From Robertmurraya korlensis NBRC 107688 (GTDB lineage: Bacteria > Bacillota > Bacilli > Bacillales > Cytobacillaceae), in assembly GCF_001591645.1 (NCBI RefSeq), contig NZ_BCVH01000002.1:62001-126000 (forward strand): 64,000 nt of DNA, in the 5' to 3' direction. Below the pieces are notes generated by a model. The model saw only the letters and a list, made by a program, of their open reading frames with translations, was not told the DNA's origin and did not search any database. Below are positions 8,614 to 20,185 of this stretch, in pieces. Numbering within the stretch: position 1 is the stretch's first letter; every line of letters starts with the position of its first letter. The position numbers were made by a program, and so were the translations under genes.

Positions 8614-9963
8614 TTATATCGCTGCTTGTTCTGCGGATCTAACATACTCATCAAGCACTCGGACAAATTGACCTTCATTGTATGGATAACCAGCCTTTGT
8701 AATCTTCACCTTTACAATTTGACCAATCATTTCTTCTGTCCCTTTAAATATAACCTTTAAATAATTATCTGTATATCCCTCATACATTCCTTCACCGCTT
8801 TTTGAACGTTCTTCAGGAATCACTTCTAGAACTTCACCTTCAAATTGTGAAGCATACTCTTTAGCTAATTGATCAGATAAAGCAATTAATCTGTGTACAC
8901 GCTCATTTTTAACTTCTTCATCAACTTGATCATCCATTCTAGCAGCAGGAGTACCCGTACGTTTAGAGTATGGGAATACATGAAGTTCGGAAAATTTATG
9001 GTCCTTGATAAAATTATAGGTTTCCATAAACTCTTCTTCTGTTTCTCCAGGAAAACCAACGATTACATCTGAGGTGACCGCGAGACCTGGTAAAGCTTCT
9101 TTCAAACGATCCAACCTCTCGCCAAAGAACTCCATCGTATATTTACGACGCATTCTCTTTAACACGGAGTTTGATCCTGATTGTAATGGAACATGAAGAT
9201 GTCTAACGATTACATTTGAGTCATTCATCACTTGAATCACTTCGTCCGTAATTTGACTCGCTTCAATGGAAGAGATTCTAAGTCTTTCAAGTCCAATTAC
9301 TTCTTTTTCCAAATCTTTCAATAGCATCGCAAGATTATAATCCTTCATATCTTCACCGTAACCACCCGTGTGAATACCAGTCAGGACTATTTCCTTATAA
9401 CCAGCGTCTACTAGCTGCTGTGCTTGTCGAATGACTTCCTTTGGATCACGTGACCTCATTAATCCTCGAGCCCAAGGAATAATACAAAACGTACAGAAAT
9501 TATTGCAGCCTTCCTGAATCTTTAGAGAAGCACGTGTACGGTCCGTGAAGGCTGGAACATCTAATTCCTCGTAAACACGATTTTTCATGATGTTACCAAC
9601 GGCATTAATTGGTTGTCTTTCTTCCTTAAATCGTTCGATGTATTCAATCATCTTTACACGATCCTGGGTTCCAACGACTATATCCACTCCAGGAATAGCC
9701 ATAATTTCAGCAGGAGATGTTTGCGCATAACAGCCTGTTACACAAATAACCGCTTCTGGATTTTTTCGAATCGCCCGTCTAATCACCTGGCGACTCTTTT
9801 TGTCACCTGTGTTTGTTACCGTACAAGTATTGATTACATAAACATCTGATGTTGATTCATAGTCTACTCTCTCATACCCCTGTTCTTGAAAAAGCTGCCA
9901 TATAGCTTCCGTTTCGTAATGATTCACCTTACAACCTAATGTATGAAATGCAACTGATGGCAT
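8614..9963 (-). CDS. mtaB: tRNA (ms2t6A37) methylthiotransferase MtaB
   Basis: 449 residues from ATG at 9963, six bases after GAGGTG; a GTG three codons earlier lies in the SD itself. It adds a methylthio group to t6A37 of ANN-decoding tRNAs. UPF0004 domain with Cys11, Cys47 and Cys78 for one iron-sulfur cluster; radical-SAM motif CNNFCTFC (Cys153, 157, 160); C-terminal TRAM domain. It is next to rsmE, as yqeV is to yqeU in B. subtilis, at the end of the chaperone operon. Confidence 0.96.
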   Translation of the reverse strand: MPSVAFHTLGCKVNHYETEAIWQLFQEQGYERVDYESTSDVYVINTCTVTNTGDKKSRQVIRRAIRKNPEAVICVTGCYAQTSPAEIMAIPGVDIVVGTQDRVKMIEYIERFKEERQPINAVGNIMKNRVYEELDVPAFTDRTRASLKIQEGCNNFCTFCIIPWARGLMRSRDPKEVIRQAQQLVDAGYKEIVLTGIHTGGYGEDMKDYNLAMLLKDLEKEVIGLERLRISSIEASQITDEVIQVMNDSNVIVRHLHVPLQSGSNSVLKRMRRKYTMEFFGERLDRLKEALPGLAVTSDVIVGFPGETEEEFMETYNFIKDHKFSELHVFPYSKRTGTPAARMDDQVDEEVKNERVHRLIALSDQLAKEYASQFEGEVLEVIPEERSKSGEGMYEGYTDNYLKVIFKGTEEMIGQIVKVKITKAGYPYNEGQFVRVLDEYVRSAEQAAI

Positions 9964-9968
9964 AATGT

Positions 9969-10715
9969 TCACCTCAATAATTCAAATTGATAAGAAATAA
10001 CTGACAGCACGTATAAGGGTGCTGTCTCTGTTCGTAAGATTCTAGGACCAAGCCCACATGACTCGAACCCCTCTTTAGAAAGCAACTCAACTTCTGATTC
10101 CGTCAAACCACCTTCAGGTCCAAATACGATTAAAACACTGTCTTCATTCTTCATCCCTTGAAGAGTGCGAGCAAGAGTCGAACGCTCCCCTTGCTTTGCT
10201 TCTTCCTCGTAAGCAACTAATTTATACGTATAGTCTTTTGAAAGACTAATAAGGCCTGATAAATTAACGGGAGTTGCAACAGATGGAACGATGCGTCGGT
10301 GTGACTGTTCTGCTGCCTCTTTTGCGATTTTTTGCCAGCGATCCACCTTTTTTTCAGCCTTCTTTTCATCCCATTTTACTACCGATCTCGCAGTTGCCAC
10401 AGGAACAAAAGAATAGGCACCTAATTCAGTGCCCTTTTGTATAATCCACTCGAGCTTGTCTGCTTTAGGAAGACCACTCGCAATCGTCACGCGAACTGGA
10501 AGTTCAGAAGACCTTTCTTCCCATTGTACAACGTCTGCAACGACTTGTTCATCGGTAATTTCTGCAATTTGGCAAATAGCTCCTTCGCCTCTAGAAGTGG
10601 TACAAATGATTTGATCGCTTATCTTTAATCTCATCACTTTAACAATGTGCCTGAAATCATCACCCGTAATGACAAATCGTCCTTCAGTTGTTTGATCAAC
10701 AAAATATCGTTGCAC
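9969..10715 (-). CDS. rsmE: 16S rRNA (uracil1498-N3)-methyltransferase
   Basis: 248 residues, GTG start after AAGGTG. SPOUT-class methyltransferase with N-terminal PUA-like domain and the C-terminal knot containing VLIVFGPEGGLTESEVE and LGPRILRTETA, the SAM-binding signatures. It methylates U1498 in the 30S decoding region. It lies downstream of prmA and five bases upstream of mtaB. Confidence 0.95.
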   Translation of the reverse strand: MQRYFVDQTTEGRFVITGDDFRHIVKVMRLKISDQIICTTSRGEGAICQIAEITDEQVVADVVQWEERSSELPVRVTIASGLPKADKLEWIIQKGTELGAYSFVPVATARSVVKWDEKKAEKKVDRWQKIAKEAAEQSHRRIVPSVATPVNLSGLISLSKDYTYKLVAYEEEAKQGERSTLARTLQGMKNEDSVLIVFGPEGGLTESEVELLSKEGFESCGLGPRILRTETAPLYVLSVISYQFELLR

Positions 10716-10740
10716 ACGCTACACCTTCTTTATCAAGATA

Positions 10741-10760
10741 AAAGGGGGATATCCCCCTTT
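10741..10760. repeat. Perfect palindrome after prmA
   Basis: A 20-base self-complementary sequence: AAAGGGGGAT and its complement. It can form a compact GC hairpin between prmA and rsmE, with only four T after the stem on the minus strand. It is at best a weak terminator, or an mRNA-stability element inside the operon. Confidence 0.6.
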
Positions 10761-10763
10761 ACA

Positions 10764-11702
10764 TCATTGCCTTTTGGCAATCATTGCAATCCAGTCTTCC
10801 ATTTGGATTGTCTCTATGATTTCAAACCCCGAACGCTCTATCGCTGTTCTAACTTCGTCTTTTTTCTGAAGAATAATACCTGAAGAAATAAAATAACCGT
10901 CTTTTTTTACGACTCTTGCCACATCATCTGTAAATCGAATGATTACTTCAGCTAAAATATTAGCTACTACCACGTCTGCTACTTGGTCAACCCCGTCTAG
11001 CAAATTGTTTTGAGCTACTGTTACTACTTCATTCGTTTTATTTAGCTTGCTATTGATCTTTGCAGATTTAACAGCTACTTCGTCTAAATCTAGAGCGAGG
11101 ACAGAGTTTGCACCTAGCATGGCTGATGCGATACTTAATACACCTGTTCCCGTTCCAACGTCGACCACATGATCTCCGTCAACGACCGTTCTCTCCAGTG
11201 CCTGTATACACATGACCGTGGTCGGATGTGTCCCAGTCCCAAATGCCATTCCTGGATCCAATTCGATAATTAACTCATCACTTGAAACAGGAGTATACTC
11301 TTCCCATGTGGGTACAATAGTAAATCGTTCAGAAATTTTTACAGGATGATAATACTTCTTCCAGGCAGTCGCCCATTCTTCTTCATTCACTTCACTGACC
11401 GTTACGGTATTTCTTCCGATATCAATATTATGAATAACCAGGTTGTTAATGGATTCTTTTATCGCATCAACTGTTTCTCCTAAGAAGCTAGTTACCGGTA
11501 AATAAGCTTTAACAATAACCCCTTCATCTGGGTAATCTTTTGGATTGAGTTGGTAGATTTCACCGAATTGGTCTTCCCTTTCTTTTACAAGCTCCAATGG
11601 ATCCTCAATAACTACTCCACTTGCGCCTGCCTCATGCAATATATTTGAAATCGGTTCTATCGCTTCATTTGTTGTATGAATGCAAAGTTCTGACCATTTC
11701 AT
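10764..11702 (-). CDS. prmA: Ribosomal protein L11 methyltransferase
   Basis: 312 residues. The N-terminal substrate domain is followed by a class I methyltransferase fold with the SAM motif [15 protein letters not shown] near residues 180-195 and the substrate-side motif [10 protein letters not shown]. PrmA trimethylates ribosomal protein L11. GGAGT precedes the ATG. It follows dnaJ by 20 bases, as yqeT does in B. subtilis, within the heat-shock operon's distal part. Confidence 0.95.
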   Translation of the reverse strand: MKWSELCIHTTNEAIEPISNILHEAGASGVVIEDPLELVKEREDQFGEIYQLNPKDYPDEGVIVKAYLPVTSFLGETVDAIKESINNLVIHNIDIGRNTVTVSEVNEEEWATAWKKYYHPVKISERFTIVPTWEEYTPVSSDELIIELDPGMAFGTGTHPTTVMCIQALERTVVDGDHVVDVGTGTGVLSIASAMLGANSVLALDLDEVAVKSAKINSKLNKTNEVVTVAQNNLLDGVDQVADVVVANILAEVIIRFTDDVARVVKKDGYFISSGIILQKKDEVRTAIERSGFEIIETIQMEDWIAMIAKRQ

Positions 11703-11722
11703 ACTACCAACTCCTATTCCTT

Positions 11723-12844
11723 TTATTCGCCTTTAAATGCTCTTTTTACTTTTGAAAAAAAACCTTCTTCATGCTCACCTTGAGGAACATTTCCACTTAC
11801 CTCTGCAAACTCATGAAGCAATTGCTTTTGCTTTTCCGTTAACTTCGTTGGTGTTAAGATTCGAATGATAATATGCTGATCACCCGTACCATAGCCTCTT
11901 ACGTTTGGAACACCTTTTCCTTTTAATCGGAATTTCGTTCCTGTTTGTGTGCCAGCTGGTACTTTCAGTTTTACTTTCCCATGTAATGTTGGCACTTCCA
12001 CTTCATCACCTAAAGCGGCTTGAACAAAGGTAATTGGCATTTCACAATAGATATCGTCTCCGTCACGTTCAAAAAACTCATGTGAACGAACATGGAACAC
12101 CACATATAGATCTCCTGCCGGCCCACCATTCACTCCAGGCTCTCCTTGTCCTGCTACACGAAGTTGTTGTCCATCATCAATACCTGCTGGAATTTTCACA
12201 TGGATCTTACGACGCTTGGTCACTTTTCCTGTTCCGCTACATGTTGAACACTTATCTTTGATCTGTTTGCCGGTTCCACTACAGTAATGACAGACTCGAC
12301 GGTTAACAATACGACCAAATGGTGTATTTTGCTCCACATTCAATTGACCTGCCCCATGACAATGACTACAAGTATCCGGCTTCGTACCTGGTTTCGCTCC
12401 AGAACCGTGACATGTTTCACAATTTTCTTCTCTAGGTATTTCTAAATCGGTTTCCTTACCGAAAACCGCTTCCTCGAAGCTAAGTGTCATCGTATATTGA
12501 AGGTCAGCCCCTTGTCTAGGTGCATTTGGATCTCTTCTTCTAGACCCTCCTCCACCAAAGAACGTGCTAAAAATGTCCTCAAAGCCGCCAAAGCCACCGA
12601 AATCTCCTCCACCAAACCCTTGGTTAGGGTCGGTATGTCCAAATTGATCGTAGTGCGCCTTCTTTTGGTCATCACTTAATACCTCATAAGCTTCTTTTAC
12701 CTCTTTAAACTTTTCATCCGCATCTGGCTCTTTGTTAATATCCGGATGGTACTTTTTTGATAGCTTTCGGTACGCCTTTTTTATCTCATCTTTGGAAGCA
12801 CTTTTGCTTAATCCCAGTACCTCATAATAGTCCCTTTTACTCAT
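11723..12844 (-). CDS. dnaJ: Chaperone DnaJ (Hsp40)
   Basis: 373 residues, type I DnaJ. J domain (1-70) with HPD at 33-35 that stimulates DnaK ATPase; a Gly/Phe-rich linker (about 75-105); four zinc-finger repeats of the form CxxCxGxG ([32 protein letters not shown], about 143-205); and the C-terminal client-binding domain. It lies 132 bases after dnaK with an attenuating hairpin in the gap, so less message than dnaK is expected. Confidence 0.97.
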   Translation of the reverse strand: MSKRDYYEVLGLSKSASKDEIKKAYRKLSKKYHPDINKEPDADEKFKEVKEAYEVLSDDQKKAHYDQFGHTDPNQGFGGGDFGGFGGFEDIFSTFFGGGGSRRRDPNAPRQGADLQYTMTLSFEEAVFGKETDLEIPREENCETCHGSGAKPGTKPDTCSHCHGAGQLNVEQNTPFGRIVNRRVCHYCSGTGKQIKDKCSTCSGTGKVTKRRKIHVKIPAGIDDGQQLRVAGQGEPGVNGGPAGDLYVVFHVRSHEFFERDGDDIYCEMPITFVQAALGDEVEVPTLHGKVKLKVPAGTQTGTKFRLKGKGVPNVRGYGTGDQHIIIRILTPTKLTEKQKQLLHEFAEVSGNVPQGEHEEGFFSKVKRAFKGE

Positions 12845-12911
12845 GATTGCCCACTCCCCGAATCATTTCACATAAAGGTTATTTTAACATTACCATTCCA
12901 CCCAAAGCAAT

Positions 12912-12957
12912 GAAAAAGCCAAAGTCGCATGGATTTGACTTTGACTTTGACTTTTTC
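12912..12957 (-). terminator. Hairpin with T tract between dnaK and dnaJ, containing TTTGAC repeats
   Basis: On the minus strand GAAAAAGTCAAAGTC pairs imperfectly with GACTTTGGCTTTTTC. The plus strand carries three tandem copies of TTTGAC (about 12933-12950) that supply one arm. It probably acts as a partial terminator that reduces dnaJ and downstream genes relative to dnaK. Confidence 0.65.
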
Positions 12958-12976
12958 TAAGCTAGTTTGCCTAAAC

Positions 12977-14824
<1,848 letters not shown>

Positions 14825-14838
14825 CTATTATGTAGGGA

Positions 14839-15423
14839 TTACTGGTTCACCTTAACCATAGCTGGTCGGATGACTTTATCCTTTAACTTGTACCCCTTTT
14901 GGAACTCCTCTACAACCACATTAGATTCAAAACTTGGATCTTCCACTTGCATAACCGCTTGATGCATATGCGGATCAAATGGGTTTCCAACAGCTTCTAT
15001 TGTTTCAAGGCCTTCACTTTTTAACGCTTCAGACAGGTTACGGTAAACCATGTCCATCCCTTGTAGCAAGCCCTTCGTTTGTTCATTATCAGGTTCAATC
15101 TGAAGAGCTCTTTCAAAGTTATCTAGAGCTGGTAATAAATTTGTAATTAAGCTTTGAGCTCTATATTTTTGCGCCGCTTCAAGGTCAATTCTAGCCCTGC
15201 GACGAGAATTATCGAAGTCAGCTTGCAAGCGCAAGTAACGATTTTCAGCCTCTTGAAGTTTTGCTTCTAACTCTTGTATACGAATGTCCCCAGGATTGGT
15301 TTCAACATGATCCTCAGTCACTACTTCTGTTTCCGCAAAAACCTCTTCGATACCTTCTGAGCTTGCGTCTGTTTCAGTAGAAGAGTGTAATTCTTCATTT
15401 AATGTACTCTTTTCTTCTGCCAA
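14839..15423 (-). CDS. grpE: Nucleotide exchange factor GrpE
   Basis: 194 residues if the TTG at 15423 is used; GGGAGGTG lies just upstream, and a GTG three codons earlier (15432) is inside that SD. The acidic, disordered first ~50 residues are followed by a long dimerisation coiled coil (about 50-110) and the C-terminal beta domain with [23 protein letters not shown], the GrpE signature. It exchanges ADP on DnaK. A stem-loop lies in the gap after hrcA. Confidence 0.95.
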   Translation of the reverse strand: MAEEKSTLNEELHSSTETDASSEGIEEVFAETEVVTEDHVETNPGDIRIQELEAKLQEAENRYLRLQADFDNSRRRARIDLEAAQKYRAQSLITNLLPALDNFERALQIEPDNEQTKGLLQGMDMVYRNLSEALKSEGLETIEAVGNPFDPHMHQAVMQVEDPSFESNVVVEEFQKGYKLKDKVIRPAMVKVNQ

Positions 15424-15470
15424 ATTACTCACCTCCCTTAAATGTGCTCAAAATACCCCATATATAAGCA

Positions 15471-15511
15471 GAGGTAGATGGTAAGGAAATACTCCTCCTA
15501 ACATCTATCTC
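15471..15511 (-). repeat. Stem-loop between hrcA and grpE
   Basis: An imperfect long hairpin: 15471-15487 (GAGGTAGATG core) pairs with 15496-15511 (CATCTATCTC core) with one mismatch and one bulge. No T run follows, so it is not a typical terminator. In B. subtilis the dnaK operon mRNA is processed between hrcA and grpE next to a stem-loop that protects the downstream RNA; this element is placed to do the same. Confidence 0.6.
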
Positions 15512-15516
15512 CACCA

Positions 15517-16548
15517 CTATTTATTTTGATACAACTTTGTCAATACAGAAGTTAAATCTTGGCTAATCATTTGTAATAAGCTGATAACTCGAGAGTATTC
15601 CATTCTAGTAGGTCCTAAAATAGCAATTGTCCCAAGTTGTTCCTCTCCAACAGAATAGGTCGCCGAAATCAAGCTACAATTCTCCATGGCTGAATTTTTG
15701 TTTTCTTTACCGATTTTCACATGAATCCCAGTCGGATTTTTCCGAATGAGATCGTACATGCTTTTTTCATGTTCAATCATGTTTAAAAGGCTTTTAACCT
15801 TTTCAATATCATGGAATTCCGGTTGACTAAGAATATTCGTTCGTCCACCAAAGAATACTTTTTCATTCGATGGAATCTTTAACGTATCAGCGAATGCATG
15901 GAGCATCGAATCATAATTTCGAATATGTTGTCTGAGTAAAGTCGCAACCTCTTTGTAGATTTTGTCGTTTAGATCCTCAAGGGGCACTCCTGTTAAACGC
16001 TCATTAAGAATATTAACCATTTTCTCAATATCACTTGCATCTAACCCCTCTGGTAGATGAAACATTCGATTGTCTACATGTCCTTTATCAGTCACAATAA
16101 TCGCAATAGCTGTTTCCTTGTTAAGGGGAACAATTTGAATTTTCTTAAGCTTATTCTCCCTTACAGCAGGCCCAAGAACGATAGAAGTATAATTTGTCAG
16201 CTCAGATAAGATTTTTGCAGACTTTTGTACGATTTTTTCAAGTTCATAAAGCCTTTCAGCGAAGATCGATTTTACGGATTGCATATCATGCTGATCAAGC
16301 TTCTGTGGTGCAAGGAGATGATCTACATAAAAACGATAGCCTTTTTCGGAAGGAATTCTTCCAGAAGAAGTATGCGTCTTCTCAAGAAAGCCTAACTCCT
16401 CTAAATCAGCCATATCATTACGAATCGTAGCAGAGCTAAAACTAATATCCTCTTTCTTCGACAAGCTTCTTGACCCAATCGGTTGAGCAGAACGAATGAA
16501 ATCATCAACAATCACCTGAAAAATTAACAATTGACGATCTGTTAACAT
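15517..16548 (-). CDS. hrcA: Heat-inducible transcription repressor HrcA
   Basis: 343 residues, typical length. N-terminal winged helix (1-70; [38 protein letters not shown]) binds CIRCE; a GAF-like middle domain and dimerisation region follow (FFGGRTNIL signature). The first gene of the chaperone operon; HrcA represses its own operon through the CIRCE element just upstream, with folding by GroEL controlling its activity in the known system. GAGGTG precedes the ATG. Confidence 0.97.
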   Translation of the reverse strand: MLTDRQLLIFQVIVDDFIRSAQPIGSRSLSKKEDISFSSATIRNDMADLEELGFLEKTHTSSGRIPSEKGYRFYVDHLLAPQKLDQHDMQSVKSIFAERLYELEKIVQKSAKILSELTNYTSIVLGPAVRENKLKKIQIVPLNKETAIAIIVTDKGHVDNRMFHLPEGLDASDIEKMVNILNERLTGVPLEDLNDKIYKEVATLLRQHIRNYDSMLHAFADTLKIPSNEKVFFGGRTNILSQPEFHDIEKVKSLLNMIEHEKSMYDLIRKNPTGIHVKIGKENKNSAMENCSLISATYSVGEEQLGTIAILGPTRMEYSRVISLLQMISQDLTSVLTKLYQNK

Positions 16549-16563
16549 GTTTCATCACCTCTG

Positions 16564-16590
16564 TTAGCACTCTCTTATAACGAGTGCTAA
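16564..16590. promoter_or_regulatory. CIRCE operator (HrcA-binding site)
   Basis: A perfect copy of the consensus: TTAGCACTC (16564-16572), nine-base spacer, GAGTGCTAA (16582-16590). It lies between the hrcA promoter and its SD, so it also lies in the transcript leader. It is the only CIRCE seen in the window; none precedes grpE, dnaK or dnaJ. Confidence 0.98.
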
Positions 16591-16602
16591 ATCTAATATT
16601 AA

Positions 16603-16630
16603 ATTATCAAATGTTGGGGCTATATGTCAA
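16603..16630 (-). promoter_or_regulatory. SigA promoter of the hrcA operon
   Basis: On the minus strand TTGACA (16625-16630), 16-base spacer, GATAAT (16603-16608), immediately upstream of CIRCE and just after the hemW stop. Confidence 0.8.
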
Positions 16631-16633
16631 CAT

Positions 16634-17773
16634 TTAGATAACACCGATAAATGATTGAAAAACTTCATTTCCGAGAAAACGACCTTTATGCGTTAAAGCA
16701 ATTCTGCCATCTTGACAAGTAATTAACTCGCGATTTTGTAAGGAATTGATTTCTTCCTTAAATAAAGAGAGCGGATCAACTCCAAACTTTTGAATGAAGT
16801 GTTCCACGTTTACTCCCTCTATTTTCCTTAAGCCAAGGAACATTTCTTCCTCCCACATTTCATTGTTCTCTACTTTATGAATATTATGAGAGGGAAGAAT
16901 GCCATTTGAAATGGAATCCATATATTTTTTTAGAGGACCATGGTTCGCAATCCTTTCTCCCGAAACATAACTATGAGATCCAGCACCAAACCCATAATAT
17001 TCCTCATTATTCCAGTATGTTAAATTATGCTTGCTTTCGTATCCTGGTAGAGCAAAGTTCGAAATTTCATATTGCTGGAAACCAGCTAACTGCATTTGCT
17101 CCATAAGCAACTCATACATTTCCGCTTCCGTGTCTTCTCCCGGAACAGGCAATTTTCCTTTTCTCATTAAATTATAGAACACCGTTTTGGGTTCAATAAT
17201 AAGGGAATAACCAGAGTAATGTTGAATATCAAGGGAAAGCGCCGTTTGTAGGGTCTCTTTGAAGCTATTTAACGTTTGCTCCGGCAAGCTATAGATCAAA
17301 TCTACACTTATATTTTCGAACCCAACTTTCTTTGCTTTTTCAATAGAGGTGAACACATCTTCCTTACAATGCGTTCTTCCGATTGCCTTTAGAAGCTCAT
17401 TATCAAAAGTTTGTACGCCAAAGCTTAACCGGTTGACTCCCCCCTCAAAAAGCACTCGAAACTTTTCATCAGACAAATCTCCTGGATTGGCTTCAAATGT
17501 AATCTCTGCATTTTGTTCTAATGGAAGATATTTATTAATGGAAGACAACAATCGATTTAACTGCTTCTCACTTAATGAAGTGGGTGTTCCACCGCCAACA
17601 AATATGGAATGAAGTGGCTCAGCTGGATGTTTTTCTAACGTTAATCGAATCTCTTCTTCAAGCGCATCTAAGTACTCATCGACAGGCTGACCTTTTAAGA
17701 AAACCTTATTAAAATCACAATAATGACAAATATGCTCACAAAACGGAATATGAATATATGCTGCTCTTACCAT
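16634..17773 (-). CDS. hemW: Radical-SAM heme chaperone HemW
   Basis: 379 residues, ATG start. Radical SAM motif CEHICHYCDF (Cys12, Cys16, Cys19), SAM-binding GGGTPTSL, and a C-terminal HemW-type winged helix. The CxxxCxxCxF form with the downstream asparagine, and the length, fit HemW rather than coproporphyrinogen dehydrogenase HemN. It corresponds to B. subtilis yqeR between lepA and hrcA. A terminator lies between lepA and this gene, so a separate promoter or readthrough is needed. Confidence 0.92.
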   Translation of the reverse strand: MVRAAYIHIPFCEHICHYCDFNKVFLKGQPVDEYLDALEEEIRLTLEKHPAEPLHSIFVGGGTPTSLSEKQLNRLLSSINKYLPLEQNAEITFEANPGDLSDEKFRVLFEGGVNRLSFGVQTFDNELLKAIGRTHCKEDVFTSIEKAKKVGFENISVDLIYSLPEQTLNSFKETLQTALSLDIQHYSGYSLIIEPKTVFYNLMRKGKLPVPGEDTEAEMYELLMEQMQLAGFQQYEISNFALPGYESKHNLTYWNNEEYYGFGAGSHSYVSGERIANHGPLKKYMDSISNGILPSHNIHKVENNEMWEEEMFLGLRKIEGVNVEHFIQKFGVDPLSLFKEEINSLQNRELITCQDGRIALTHKGRFLGNEVFQSFIGVI

Positions 17774-17810
17774 TTTTACACAACCTTAAGTTTCACTTTT
17801 TTCACATTCA

Positions 17811-17853
17811 AAAAAGGTTAGATTACTTGATTTATCAAGCTTATCTAACCTTT
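17811..17853 (-). terminator. Terminator after lepA
   Basis: AAAGGTTAGAT (17813-17823) pairs with ATCTAACCTTT (17843-17853), with a smaller inner hairpin. On the minus strand T residues follow. Confidence 0.8.
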
Positions 17854-17871
17854 CTTTTAAAATCAAATCAT

Positions 17872-19707
17872 CTACTTCTTTGAATTTGTATCGTCCATTT
17901 TCAAAACAGCCATGAATGCCTCTTGAGGTACTTCTACTGAACCAACCTGCTTCATACGCTTCTTACCTTCTTTTTGCTTTTCGAGTAGCTTACGCTTACG
18001 TGAGATATCTCCACCATAACATTTGGCTAATACGTTTTTACGCATTGCTTTAATGGTGGAACGTGCCACAATTTTCTGTCCAACCGCTGCTTGAATCGGA
18101 ACCTCGAACTGTTGTCTCGGTATCAATTCCTTCAGCTTTTCAACTATGACTTTTCCACGTTCGTATGCAAAGTCTTTATGAACAATAAAGCTTAACGCAT
18201 CCACCTTTTCAGCATTAAGAAGAATATCCATCTTCACAAGTTTTGACTCCTTGTATCCAATTAACTCGTAATCAAACGAAGCATAACCCTTTGTGCTTGA
18301 TTTTAATTGATCAAAAAAGTCATAAACGATTTCTGAAAGAGGAATCTCGTACACAATGTTTACACGAGTCTCATCCATGTATTGCATATCGATAAAGATT
18401 CCTCGTTTTTCCTGACAAAGTTCCATTATTGCCCCCACATAATCATTAGGAGCCATCATTGTAGCTTTTACATACGGTTCTTCAACGCGTGCAATTTTTT
18501 GTGGATCTGGCATATTTGAAGGATTATCAACTTTTATTTCAGAGTCATCTGTCAAAACGACATGGTAGATTACACTTGGTGCTGTTGTAATTAAGTCAAT
18601 TTTAAACTCTCTTTCAATACGCTCTTGAATAATCTCCATATGGAGCAATCCTAGGAATCCACAACGGAAACCAAAGCCAAGCGCTTGAGAAGTTTCTGGC
18701 TCAAATTGTAGTGCCGAATCGTTTAGTTCTAGCTTTTCTAACGCTTCTCTTAAATCATTAAACTTTGCACTATCAATTGGATACAATCCGCAATATACCA
18801 TTGGGTTTAAGCGACGGTAGCCTGGAAGAGCTTCCGTTGCTCCATTTTTCACACTAGTAATCGTATCACCCACTCGTGTGTCTCCCACATTTTTAATGGC
18901 TGCCGTTAAAAATCCAACATCACCAACAGTTAGTTCCGGAACTGGAGTTGATTTTGGTGTGAATACCCCTACTTCGGTAACTTCAAATTCTTTTCCAGTT
19001 GCCATCATGCGAATTTTGTCTCCAACCTTTACCGTACCATCTACAACACGGATATAGGCTACCACTCCGCGATAAGCATCATAAAGGGAGTCGAAAATCA
19101 GCGCTTTTAAAGGTGCGTCTGGATCCCCAGTAGGAGCAGGAACCTTTTCTACTACCTGCTCTAGAATGTCTTCAATACCGATTCCTGCCTTCGCACTTGC
19201 TAAAACTGCCTCGGATGCATCTAACCCAATTACTTCTTCAATCTCGTTACGCACGCGTTCTGGATCTGCGCTTGGCAAATCAATTTTGTTTATAACTGGT
19301 ACAATTTCAAGGTCATTGTCTAACGCTAAGTAAACATTCGCTAACGTTTGAGCTTCAATTCCCTGTGCCGCATCAACTACTAGGACTGCTCCTTCACAAG
19401 CAGCTAGGCTTCGGGATACCTCATAGGTGAAGTCTACATGCCCGGGTGTATCGATTAAATGGAAAGTATAAACTTCTCCATCCTTTGCTTGATATTTTAA
19501 TTGCACAGAGTTTAATTTGATCGTGATGCCACGTTCTCTCTCGAGGTCCATCGAATCTAGCAATTGGTCCTTCATTTCTCTAGCTGTCAGCGCATTTGTT
19601 TTCTCTAAAATACGGTCAGCTAACGTCGATTTCCCATGATCAATATGTGCAATAATAGAAAAATTCCTTATTTTTCCTTGTCTATTTAGTCTATCTTGTC
19701 TGTTCAT
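17872..19707 (-). CDS. lepA: Elongation factor 4 (LepA)
   Basis: 611 residues, full length. GTPase domain begins near residue 15 with [10 protein letters not shown] (G1), DTPGHVDF (G3) and NKIDLP (G4); EF-G-like domains II, III and V follow, and the LepA-specific C-terminal domain contains KMDILLN and the basic [16 protein letters not shown]. It acts on the ribosome (back-translocation or 30S maturation). A strong promoter lies at 19751-19779. Confidence 0.97.
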   Translation of the reverse strand: MNRQDRLNRQGKIRNFSIIAHIDHGKSTLADRILEKTNALTAREMKDQLLDSMDLERERGITIKLNSVQLKYQAKDGEVYTFHLIDTPGHVDFTYEVSRSLAACEGAVLVVDAAQGIEAQTLANVYLALDNDLEIVPVINKIDLPSADPERVRNEIEEVIGLDASEAVLASAKAGIGIEDILEQVVEKVPAPTGDPDAPLKALIFDSLYDAYRGVVAYIRVVDGTVKVGDKIRMMATGKEFEVTEVGVFTPKSTPVPELTVGDVGFLTAAIKNVGDTRVGDTITSVKNGATEALPGYRRLNPMVYCGLYPIDSAKFNDLREALEKLELNDSALQFEPETSQALGFGFRCGFLGLLHMEIIQERIEREFKIDLITTAPSVIYHVVLTDDSEIKVDNPSNMPDPQKIARVEEPYVKATMMAPNDYVGAIMELCQEKRGIFIDMQYMDETRVNIVYEIPLSEIVYDFFDQLKSSTKGYASFDYELIGYKESKLVKMDILLNAEKVDALSFIVHKDFAYERGKVIVEKLKELIPRQQFEVPIQAAVGQKIVARSTIKAMRKNVLAKCYGGDISRKRKLLEKQKEGKKRMKQVGSVEVPQEAFMAVLKMDDTNSKK

Positions 19708-19750
19708 TCAGTTCACTCCTACTATACTTCGCACGTATACACTATTTTTG

Positions 19751-19779
19751 ATTATAGCAGTAGGGTATCCAAGATTCAA
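19751..19779 (-). promoter_or_regulatory. SigA promoter of lepA
   Basis: On the minus strand TTGAAT (19774-19779), 17-base spacer and TATAAT (19751-19756), with TGC before the -10 giving an extended -10. Confidence 0.85.
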
Positions 19780-19811
19780 CGAAAACTATATCAAGGGCTT
19801 GAAAAGAAAAA

Positions 19812-19830
19812 CAGCAATCCTACGATTGCC
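19812..19830 (-). terminator. Terminator after yqxA
   Basis: A short hairpin (GCAATC 19814-19819 with GATTGC 19824-19829) followed on the minus strand by TGTTTTTC. It closes the gpr-spoIIP-yqxA unit. Confidence 0.7.
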
Positions 19831-19836
19831 GATTTT

Positions 19837-20166
19837 CTATCGATCTGTGATTAGGTCAATTCCGATCTCCGCTATTCCTGACACTGTGTCTGCTAGAGTT
19901 TTTCCTAAGTCTGAGAAGAAGTTATAGGCTTCCATTTCTTCTAATTGTTCTCTTTTTTTATTTATATCATGACTGTCTACATTATTTCCTAAAACTGAGA
20001 CTTGGACATTTTCTTCCTGTTCGTTAATGGTAAATGCACCTTTAAAGTTTGGATCATCAAATCCTCTCATGTTTACGATCCCATTATTTGCAATTTGCAT
20101 TCCGAATAATACGGATACAAACATGAGAGACATAAGTAATATGCTTTTAAACATAAACATTTTCAT
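19837..20166 (-). CDS. yqxA: YqxA family protein (DUF3679)
   Basis: 109 residues from ATG at 20166, after AGGTGAT; a GTG three codons upstream overlaps the SD. N-terminal membrane segment or uncleaved signal (about 4-24), then a small polar domain with ANNGIVNMRG and a helical end. It follows spoIIP by 19 bases, as yqxA does in B. subtilis. Likely co-expressed with spoIIP during sporulation; the function is unknown. Confidence 0.85.
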   Translation of the reverse strand: MKMFMFKSILLMSLMFVSVLFGMQIANNGIVNMRGFDDPNFKGAFTINEQEENVQVSVLGNNVDSHDINKKREQLEEMEAYNFFSDLGKTLADTVSGIAEIGIDLITDR

Positions 20167-20185
20167 ACCTATCACCTAATCAACA

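Noticed and set aside
12933-12950. Tandem TTTGAC units as a possible repeat array or CRISPR remnant
   Set aside because: Only three 6-base units without spacers; they form one arm of the hairpin after dnaK.
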